In this document: positions 7,981-14,235 of the stretch, one piece after another
How positions within the stretch are numbered: the first letter of the stretch is position 1
Layout of the letters: every line of letters starts with the position of its first letter
Assembly (NCBI RefSeq): GCF_026126425.1
Contig: NZ_JAFMPW010000001.1
Span: 248,001-312,000, forward strand
DNA: 64,000 bases
Reading direction: 5' to 3'
From: Muriicola sp. Z0-33
Lineage (GTDB): Bacteria > Bacteroidota > Bacteroidia > Flavobacteriales > Flavobacteriaceae
The notes under the pieces: model-generated
The model's database searches: none
Seen by the model: the letters and a program-made list of their open reading frames with translations, nothing else
Told to the model about the DNA's origin: nothing
Made by a program: the position numbers and the translations under genes

Positions 7981-9056
7981 ACCAACACCGACTCTCTTTT
8001 TAACTCTGGAAATATTTTGATTAACTCCTTTACCAGTTTATCGCATCCATGTATCAACACATCTGCAACGGGCAGATTATATTCAGATTCATACTGCTGT
8101 ATAATCTGATTCACTTCAGGCTGGGTCATATTTTCGTGGTTAATGGTGATGGCGATAACTTTTGATTTAGAAAACACCTCTATCATTTCAATTTCGTCTA
8201 CCAAGTCCAATAAAGGAATTTTAGGATAGTCACAGTAACTTTTTCGCTTTGGAGGATGTTGTACGATTATTGCATCGGGCATTGCCCCTCGTAGAATAGC
8301 ACTTGAAGATGTGAATGCAGGATGGCTTAAAGCTCCCTGGCCTTCAACAACAATAATATTTGGTTGTTCTTGCTCATAGGCATTTATTACGGCATTTTCA
8401 ACTTCACCGGTAGCAAACCCAGAAGTTAGGACATCTATGGCCACCCCATATTTGGAGCCTTGTAGCAAGCCTGTTTGACCAGTTGTCACAAAGACTGCGT
8501 TCAAACCTTCATTCCGTAGGGCTTCCACCAATACTAATGCCGTGGTTCTTTTACCCACTGCACAATCGGTTCCCATTACCGTGATTATCGGAACCTTTAC
8601 CTCTTGAATACGTCCTGAAAAATTATGGAGGTTTTCACGTTTTGGAGGTTTTCTAATATCCAGTATGGTTACTCCATAATTACGGGCCATACGGGCAAAT
8701 TGAGTATTCTCGTTGAAAAACTCTGGAAGACCGTTAACGATATTCATCCCACTTTTCATAGCAGTAAAAATAACTTCCTTTTGTTCATCGTTTAAAAAGG
8801 AAGCGAGTGGGGCGATACCGTAGATAAAATATTCAGGAATAGCATTTAATTCTCCCAAGGCAAGTGTTATACTTTCGAAAATGGGAATGGCATTTTTTAC
8901 ACCATCAAGATATTCGCCAGCGTCCTGACCAGCTTTCGAACTATCAATGACTCCAACGATATCATAAATCTCCGATTGCCGAATAAGTCCATTGGCCACT
9001 TTACCGTCTATACTGCCAAATTCATTTTCACAATAAACCAAAGCTTTAGCTTTCAT
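7977..9056 (-). CDS. DUF1611 P-loop protein (DgcN-like)
   Basis: About 359 residues from the ATG at 9056; a TTG at 9080 is in frame, but family members start at the KAKALVYCENEFGSIDGK motif. Two parts are seen: an N-terminal Rossmann-like domain (1-150) and a C-terminal P-loop domain with Walker A VMGTDCAVGKRTT (about 160-172) and a VVEGQGALSHP motif near 240. These are diagnostic of DUF1611. One studied member, DgcN, has been described as a D-glutamate N-acetyltransferase working with an enolase-type racemase, DgcA; I recall this from the literature. Here the enolase-type partner is replaced by a PLP racemase. The gene heads the three-gene set and is coupled to the racemase by a four-base overlap. 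Confidence 0.85.
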   Translation of the reverse strand: MKAKALVYCENEFGSIDGKVANGLIRQSEIYDIVGVIDSSKAGQDAGEYLDGVKNAIPIFESITLALGELNAIPEYFIYGIAPLASFLNDEQKEVIFTAMKSGMNIVNGLPEFFNENTQFARMARNYGVTILDIRKPPKRENLHNFSGRIQEVKVPIITVMGTDCAVGKRTTALVLVEALRNEGLNAVFVTTGQTGLLQGSKYGVAIDVLTSGFATGEVENAVINAYEQEQPNIIVVEGQGALSHPAFTSSSAILRGAMPDAIIVQHPPKRKSYCDYPKIPLLDLVDEIEMIEVFSKSKVIAITINHENMTQPEVNQIIQQYESEYNLPVADVLIHGCDKLVKELIKIFPELKRESVLV

Positions 9057-9287
9057 AAGTTCTAATATTAAATTGTCCAAATCAATAGTGAGATCTTCAC
9101 AGGGTTTTAATTCCCCTCATAATAGACCGGTTCATTTGCTACAGGTCCGTTCTGAAGGGTACGGAAGTCCATTCTAGGAGCATACAATCGTACAACAAGT
9201 GCTATTGAAAGACTTACCTTAGCGCATACTACACCTCCTATTTCAAACCATTGTGTCAATTCCTAAAAATACATTCATGATGTATGG

Positions 9288-9617
9288 TTAGTCTTTAATA
9301 GTAGTACAAATCATCTTGAATTTATGATTTGCTTCAATTGAACTGGAAGAACATGCAGGGATTAGTATGGAATCCCCATTCTGCATAAAGGTGGAATTAG
9401 CGTCTATGACAACCTCGGCCTTTCCTTCAATAATATGAATGAAGCGAATAAATGGGGATTCTTTATGGGACAATACCTTACCAAAATCAAATGCAAATGC
9501 CTGTATGACACAATTATTCTGAACACTTATGTTTTTTACCACAATGGCATTGGACTTGAACTCCAGTATATCAGCTAGGTTAAACGTAAGGGATTTTTCA
9601 AATTCACCCGTGTCCAT
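9288..9617 (-). CDS. Small cupin protein A
   Basis: A 109-residue single-domain cupin. The second cupin motif is recognisable in IIEGKAEVVIDANS through NGDSILIPACSS. The first motif lacks the usual HxH metal ligands (FIRFIHIIEG in their place), so metal-dependent catalysis is doubtful; it may be a ligand or stress sensor. It is clearly paralogous to the cupin at 11460: both share FIxxIEGxAE, a G-x-SIxIPA turn, and the end KMIxTxIK. A 38-residue basic gene lies just upstream on the same strand, 33 bases away, so the two may be cotranscribed. Confidence 0.75.
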   Translation of the reverse strand: MDTGEFEKSLTFNLADILEFKSNAIVVKNISVQNNCVIQAFAFDFGKVLSHKESPFIRFIHIIEGKAEVVIDANSTFMQNGDSILIPACSSSSIEANHKFKMICTTIKD

Positions 9618-9650
9618 GATTAAATAGTATAAAGTAGTGTCCCTTCTCCT

Positions 9651-9767
9651 CTATTCCGCTCTTTTTTTGGCATCCCGTTTTGCCCTTTTGGCGGCTTTTT
9701 TCTCTTTAGGCGTACTAGAGGGTGTTGTTTTTCCTGATTTCTGTTTTCCTTCTTTTTCTCTCGACAT
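9651..9767 (-). CDS. Small Lys/Arg-rich protein, 38 residues
   Basis: The frame runs from the ATG at 9767 to a TAG at 9651. The product is 38 residues, strongly basic and probably unstructured, with MSREKEGKQKSG at the start and a helix-forming KEKKAAKRAKRDAKKRAE at the end. From memory, short proteins with a KEKKAAKRAKR-type tail are widespread in Bacteroidota, but I cannot name a family. They may bind nucleic acid. The gene stands 33 bases before the cupin on the same strand. Charge bias and position support coding; nothing else does. Confidence 0.5.
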   Translation of the reverse strand: MSREKEGKQKSGKTTPSSTPKEKKAAKRAKRDAKKRAE

Positions 9768-9941
9768 AATTTTTTTATTGATTTATTAAAGTGAAACAGC
9801 GACCCCCAACATTATTAACAAAAACACAAAACAGATTGCGCATTTTCTCATGGTGTTTACTTTATCATTGCTACTTTAGATATAAAATTGCTTCACAAAA
9901 ACAATGGTTGATGCAATACCGACATATTTGCCTTTTTACGA

Positions 9942-9974
9942 AAAAGAGCAGTGTTTTTCAGTTCCTGCTCTTTT
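9942..9974 (-). terminator. Hairpin terminator behind the 65-residue gene
   Basis: AAAAGAGCAG (9942-9951) pairs with CTGCTCTTTT (9965-9974) over a 13-base loop. Read on the minus strand it ends CTGCTCTTTTTC, a usable T run, 45 bases after the stop codon of the gene at 10019. It could also act on rightward transcripts. Confidence 0.6.
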
Positions 9975-10018
9975 CCCGGCTTTAAAAAAAATTGAAAGCA
10001 CTAACCAACTAATTTAAA

Positions 10019-10216
10019 TTATCTCTTTGGAAGTATCAATTCGATTGCTTTCTTACCATTATTATTTTTCGATTTGGCGTAAATCGGCTTATAAATCTTT
10101 TGGCGATTACTCTCTTCTGTCTTAAGCGAACTGCCGTTATCATAAAACGGCCTGAGGAAAATTCTCAATTTTTCAAGAATTGCATAAAGCAAATGCTTCT
10201 TTTTCATTATATCCAT
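10019..10216 (-). CDS. Small basic protein of unknown function
   Basis: 65 residues from the ATG at 10216 (62 from the ATG at 10207). It starts MDIMKKKHLLYAILEKLRIF and continues with a polar, Lys- and Asn-rich half that ends AIELILPKR. The N-terminal third could be an amphipathic helix; no signal peptide or full membrane helix is seen. The gene has its own perfect -7 promoter box about 90 bases upstream and a terminator behind it, which supports a real transcript. Not recognised. Its neighbours (cupins, AraC, prohibitin) suggest stress but prove nothing. Confidence 0.5.
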   Translation of the reverse strand: MDIMKKKHLLYAILEKLRIFLRPFYDNGSSLKTEESNRQKIYKPIYAKSKNNNGKKAIELILPKR

Positions 10217-10302
10217 ATGTATCTTATTATTTAGAGGGCTCTAGGTTTAAAAATATCCCTAGTTAAAGGTGCAACAGAACCATTAAAAATTTGTTACATA
10301 AC

Positions 10303-10310
10303 CAAATATA
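10303..10310 (-). promoter_or_regulatory. -7 promoter box, leftward
   Basis: TATATTTG on the minus strand, a perfect TAnnTTTG, about 87 bases before the ATG of the 65-residue gene. The long leader could hold regulation. A clear -33 TTTG is not seen at the best distance. Confidence 0.5.
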
Positions 10311-10692
10311 AAAGTTACAGATATCTCAGGTTTTCCAATTACTCATTTTTTCTTTTTCAAATACCTGAGGCTGAACCTTTAGAAATTTATAATACGCCTC
10401 AAACCCGGTTGCAGATATATCTTTGAACTATTAGTTTAAGAGGAAGAGGTGTTTCCGGCAGATTATCGTATATTACTGGGTACCTTATTTAAAGGGAGAA
10501 GATCAGGACAATATTCTCTTTCGTAAGCTGATTCTCTATTTTTATTCTGCATAACCCTCTTATACCTATATCGTACAAGGTAACCACATAGTTGCTTTTG
10601 TTTCTTGTATTACATAAAGACAGAGTTATGCAAATCAAATTTTAATTATTTCATCATTTCATTTGTTTAAGAACAACTCATTCAAAATCTCA
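10311..10692. other. Intergenic region with a rightward promoter box
   Basis: Between the divergent 65-residue gene and the AraC gene. On the plus strand TATCTTTG at 10418-10425 is a perfect TAnnTTTG box, about 270 bases before the araC ATG, so the araC leader would be long. A 25-codon GTG frame behind AAGAGGAAG near 10440 is too weak to call. I see nothing else here. Confidence 0.4.
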
Positions 10693-11253
10693 ATGCTCAT
10701 ATATATTAAATACATGGTAAGTTTGCGCTGCAAGATGGTGGTTAAGCAAGAACTTCAAAAGCTTGGCCTACATTATGTGAACGTAGACCTTGGAACAATC
10801 GAGATTTTAGAAGACATCACAGATTCTCAACGGGAACAACTACGTGATAACCTAAAGGCCTACGGTCTGGTATTGCTAGGCGATAAGCGGAAGATAATGA
10901 TTGAAAAAATCAAGGCCGTAATCATTGAAATGATCCATTATTCAGATGAATTGCCCAAAGTAAACTACTCGAATTACATTGCCGAAAAATTAGGTTATGA
11001 CTATACCTATTTGGCCAATACTTTTTCTGAGGTAAAAGGGATTACCATTCAACAGTTCATCATTATAAATAAAATTGAACGGGTCAAAGAACTATTGCTA
11101 TATGATGAATTAAATCTTACGGAAATATCCTATAAGTTAAACTATAGTAGCGTTGCCCATTTATCGAACCAGTTTAAAAAAGTTACCGGGCTCACGCCCT
11201 CGTTTTTTAAAAAATTAAAAAAGCATCGCTTTGGAAATTTAGAGGATCTGTAA
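10693..11253 (+). CDS. AraC-family transcription regulator
   Basis: 186 residues from the ATG at 10693; an upstream TTG at 10663 is in frame but less likely. The N-terminal half (IKYMVSLRCKMVVKQELQKLG) looks like the ferredoxin-like, HMA-related domain often seen before AraC domains in Bacteroidota. The C-terminal 100 residues hold the double helix-turn-helix: first helix pair around YTYLANTFSEVKGITIQQF, second around LTEISYKLNYSSVAHLSNQF, ending in the family signature KKVTGLTPSFFKK. It should bind DNA and control nearby genes. The cupin at 11460 and prohibitin at 11870 lie behind its terminator and are candidate targets. The inducer is unknown. Confidence 0.9.
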   Translation: MLIYIKYMVSLRCKMVVKQELQKLGLHYVNVDLGTIEILEDITDSQREQLRDNLKAYGLVLLGDKRKIMIEKIKAVIIEMIHYSDELPKVNYSNYIAEKLGYDYTYLANTFSEVKGITIQQFIIINKIERVKELLLYDELNLTEISYKLNYSSVAHLSNQFKKVTGLTPSFFKKLKKHRFGNLEDL

Positions 11254-11276
11254 TCTTCAGAAATAAATTTAAAAAG

Positions 11277-11306
11277 AGCTTCATAGTCTTGACGATGAGG
11301 CTTTTA
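11277..11306 (+). terminator. Terminator behind the AraC gene
   Basis: AGCTTCAT (11277-11284) pairs with ATGAGGCT (11295-11302) with one G-U pair, then TTTTATTG. It stands 24 bases after the stop codon. Confidence 0.65.
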
Positions 11307-11459
11307 TTGTTTATCACATCCATAAAATAAATGTGGGAATACTATAACTATTCCTCTTTCCAGTGTAACATATTATACCTTAAAATCCCTCAACTTTAAA
11401 TTCAGGCTTCTTGGAAAGCATGGGAGGCCTTGAAACACCCCATCCTTCAAAATTTAGAA

Positions 11460-11798
11460 ATGGAAAATACAGCAGTTGAGAACTCAAAAGCCTTTATAAT
11501 CGTAGAGATTATCGAATATGTTCCCAATGCGGTGGTCATAAAAACCATCATAAAAAAAACGACAGGTAACGTAACCGCCGTTTCCGTTGATAAGGGCGAA
11601 AACATAACGGAAAAAATATCGTCCTTCGATAGGTTTATCCAACTCATCGAAGGACGTGCCGAAATCATAATCGACAACAGTTCGCAGACTTTGGAAACAG
11701 GTCAGTCCATTATCATTCCTGCCAATTCCCAAAATACCATCAAAGCCAATGAACGGTCCAAAATGATTTCGACGATTATAAAAAGTGGCTATGAATAG
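11460..11798 (+). CDS. Small cupin protein B
   Basis: 112 residues from the ATG at 11460; a TTG at 11430 is in frame, but MENTAVENSKAF is the better start. It is a single cupin barrel with the motif-2 region FIQLIEGRAEIIIDNSS through TGQSIIIPANSQ. Like its paralogue at 9288 it lacks the HxH pair of metal-binding cupins; positions around KISSFDRFIQ carry no His. It ends with TIIKSGYE. It precedes the second prohibitin gene by 71 bases on the same strand and may be cotranscribed with it. Function is unknown; a sensor or binding role is more likely than catalysis. Confidence 0.72.
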   Translation: MENTAVENSKAFIIVEIIEYVPNAVVIKTIIKKTTGNVTAVSVDKGENITEKISSFDRFIQLIEGRAEIIIDNSSQTLETGQSIIIPANSQNTIKANERSKMISTIIKSGYE

Positions 11799-11869
11799 TC
11801 GCTCAATAATATAAAAGAACGTAATAACATGATAACTACGGGAACATCACCAATATTAAGATAAACAGT

Positions 11870-12706
11870 ATGGATTTAAACGAAAAGATAATGTTCAGAT
11901 TACCAAAGTTCGCGATACCAGCGATAGTTGTAATTATTATACTGGTTATTTTAATAATAAAATCCACTATAATAATCGATTCAGGACAAGCGGGCGTATT
12001 GTACAAAACTTTTAGTGGAGGCGTTGTGACCGACGAACCACCAATGGGCGAGGGTTTTCACATCGTGGCACCCTGGAACAAGGTTTTTATATACGAGGTT
12101 AGACAGCAGGAAGTTTTTGAAAAAATGCAGGTACTTTCTTCCAACGGATTGGAAATAAAACTGGACGCCTCTGCTTGGTTTGAACCAAAGCGGGAGTTTT
12201 TAGGAAAGCTGCACCAAGAAAAAGGGTCGGAATACATTCAACGGGTACTATTGCCTACGATACGGTCGGCGGCAAGAAGCGTTGTGGGGCGGTATACCCC
12301 GGAGCAGCTATATTCCAGTAAGCGAGATGCAATACAGGCCGAGATTTATGAGGAAACCAAAAAAATCGTCGACGGCCAATATATTCAGCTCAATGAGATA
12401 CTGGTACGGGATGTAACTTTGCCGGGTACTATCAAGGAGGCTATCGAGCGTAAGCTAAAACAAGAGCAAGAGTCGTTGGAATACGAGTTTCGTTTGGTCA
12501 CGGCTACAAAGGAAGCCGAAAAAGTGACCATTGAAGCACAGGGAAAGGCGGATGCGAACCGTATTCTAAGTGCTTCCTTGACCAATATGATATTGCGCGA
12601 CAAGGGTATCGATGCAACATTGGAACTAGCGAAATCACCTAATTCAAAAGTAGTCATAGTTGGCAATGGCGATTCTGGATTGCCCTTGATACTGGGCAAT
12701 AATTGA
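11870..12706 (+). CDS. Second prohibitin-like SPFH protein
   Basis: A 278-residue SPFH/Band 7 protein with one N-terminal membrane helix (IPAIVVIIILVILII, about residues 16-30). The SPFH domain follows from SGQAGVLYKTFSGGV to about residue 200. A coiled coil with LKQEQESLEYEFRL and an Ala/Glu-rich AEKVTIEAQGKADA segment reaches about 240. The tail ends VVIVGNGDSGLPLIL. It is similar in plan to the prohibitin at 4632, but the two differ enough in sequence to be distinct paralogues rather than a recent duplication. Such proteins form rings that organise membrane domains and restrain proteases. It follows cupin B and may share its transcript. Confidence 0.9.
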   Translation: MDLNEKIMFRLPKFAIPAIVVIIILVILIIKSTIIIDSGQAGVLYKTFSGGVVTDEPPMGEGFHIVAPWNKVFIYEVRQQEVFEKMQVLSSNGLEIKLDASAWFEPKREFLGKLHQEKGSEYIQRVLLPTIRSAARSVVGRYTPEQLYSSKRDAIQAEIYEETKKIVDGQYIQLNEILVRDVTLPGTIKEAIERKLKQEQESLEYEFRLVTATKEAEKVTIEAQGKADANRILSASLTNMILRDKGIDATLELAKSPNSKVVIVGNGDSGLPLILGNN

Positions 12707-13264
12707 TTTTCTTGTTTGGTATAATAGAAGTAAAGTTGAAATTACTTCAATAAAACATAAACACAAAAACTAATGAAGTATACCTTTTTCTGATATTATA
12801 TCGGTTAACAATACAAGTCAATACGCAATTATCAATTCAATCATTTAGCACTGATACAGGATTTTGTCAATATTTTCGTATTTCTTCCCGTAAACCGGAG
12901 TAGCAACTATGGATGGTTTGTTACCCTCTCGGATAAACATCTCGGGCCTAAGTGGGTACGCCATTCGTGTAAGCATCAATGGGTTTAGCGTCATATCTAC
13001 GCACCTTATAGACGATAGTTGTACTATTATTCCGATATCAAATAAGCATGTCAATAATACAATTGAAATTACGAAGGAGATCAAAAGAATACTCTATAAA
13101 TAGTTTCTAGCATTTAACTTAACTAGTTTCCCCGAGTTTCGTAAAACCAAGGTTTTATGGCACCATTATTTATGCTCATTTGACTTGAATTCAGTCTATT
13201 TATGTTAAATTTTATCTGAAAAAGAAGAAATTTTCAAAAGTGTGCACAAACTGTGCATTGAGAA
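12707..13264. other. Gene-poor stretch before tRNA-Ala
   Basis: Short overlapping frames exist on both strands between 12845 and 13103 (about 64-79 codons), but neither product is recognisable and neither has clear start signals. A small hairpin, GAAGTAA / TTACTTC (12727-12733 and 12742-12748), has no T run. It may be decayed sequence at the edge of the accessory region. Confidence 0.35.
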
Positions 13265-13295
13265 AAAACAGAAAAGCCCTCACATCTGTGAAGGC
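13265..13295 (-). terminator. Terminator behind tRNA-Ala
   Basis: On the minus strand GCCTTCACA pairs with TGTGAGGGC (13276-13295, one T-G pair), followed by TTTTCTGTTTTTTC. It stands 11 bases beyond the CCA end of the tRNA. Confidence 0.75.
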
Positions 13296-13306
13296 CTATG
13301 TTTTCT

Positions 13307-13383
<77 letters not shown>

Positions 13384-13520
13384 TGACTTTAGGAGTCCAA
13401 AGGAAATACTTTTTACCAAAGTATCAAAATTCATCCATCATTTTATTTTTATGAAATTATTAGTCAATTGCGCTTTATTCTACGCCAGCTTTCTGGTAAT
13501 TTAGTCTAAAATTATATTTC

Positions 13521-14234
13521 ATGGATACATTAAAAGGTAAAGTGGCCTATATTACAGGAGGCTCAAAAGGAATAGGTTTTGGGGTGGCACAAAAGTTACT
13601 CCAGGAGGGCCTGAAGGTAGCAATAAGCGGAAGATCAGAGGAGGCCATTCAAAACGCTGCTGAAAAACTAAGTGCCTTTGGGGAAGTGTTAGGTGTAACT
13701 TCTGATGTAACGCAGCCCGAGGATGAATTACATGTTGTGAATGAAATACTTAAAAAGTGGGGGAAGCTAGACGTAGTACTGGCCAATGCCGGAGTTGGGC
13801 ATTTTGCGCCAGTAGATGAATTGTCTTATGAAGATTGGCAGGCCATGATCCGCACCAACCTGGATGGGGTGTTTTACACCCTGAAAGCCTCAGTAGAAGC
13901 CCTGAAGCAGTCAAGGGGTTACTATATTACCCTTGCCAGCCTGGCCGGCACTAACTTCTTCCCAACTGCAGCTGGGTATAATGCGACAAAATTTGGGGTG
14001 GTTGGGTTTACACAGGCAGCGATGCTCGATCTCAGAAAATACGATATTAAGGTATCTACCATTATGCCTGGCTCTGTGGCCACGCATTTTAATAACAACG
14101 AACCATCAGAAAAGGACGCTTGGAAAATACAGCCAGAAGATATTGGCGAATTGGTGATAGATTTACTCAAAATGCACCCAAGAACATTACCCAGTAAGAT
14201 TGAGGTCAGACCAAGCAGACCGGACAAGAAGTAG
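13521..14234 (+). CDS. Short-chain dehydrogenase/reductase
   Basis: A 237-residue classical SDR. The NAD(P) loop TGGSKGIGFG lies at residues 12-21, NAGVGH near 90, and the catalytic Ser in TLASLAG plus Tyr-Lys in YNATK near 155. SGRSEE after strand two favours NADP. It resembles FabG-like or 3-ketoacyl/sepiapterin-type reductases; the substrate cannot be told. The gene ends two bases before the stop codon of the convergent nuclease gene, so the 3' ends nearly touch. Its promoter lies in the 137 bases after the tRNA gene. A second SDR of another subfamily sits at 51691. Confidence 0.88.
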   Translation: MDTLKGKVAYITGGSKGIGFGVAQKLLQEGLKVAISGRSEEAIQNAAEKLSAFGEVLGVTSDVTQPEDELHVVNEILKKWGKLDVVLANAGVGHFAPVDELSYEDWQAMIRTNLDGVFYTLKASVEALKQSRGYYITLASLAGTNFFPTAAGYNATKFGVVGFTQAAMLDLRKYDIKVSTIMPGSVATHFNNNEPSEKDAWKIQPEDIGELVIDLLKMHPRTLPSKIEVRPSRPDKK

Positions 14235-14235
14235 T

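Noticed and set aside
6243-9056. Vancomycin-resistance cluster, because of the VanX-like gene
   Set aside because: No vanH, D-Ala-D-Lac ligase or VanRS-type genes are near. The neighbours are a racemase and a DUF1611 protein.
9791-9985. 64-codon plus-strand frame rich in Phe, Leu and Cys
   Set aside because: It overlaps the terminator hairpin at 9942-9974, and its composition looks like translated non-coding AT-rich DNA.
10440-10520. 25-codon GTG frame behind AAGAGGAAG before the AraC gene
   Set aside because: The purine-rich site could be chance in AT-rich DNA. The frame is too short to support without conservation data.
12727-12748. Small hairpin behind the second prohibitin as terminator
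   Set aside because: The 7-bp stem is AT-rich, and no T run follows in either direction.
12845-13103. Overlapping frames of 64-79 codons on both strands
   Set aside because: Neither product is recognisable, and there is no start signal to choose between strands. Possibly decayed sequence.
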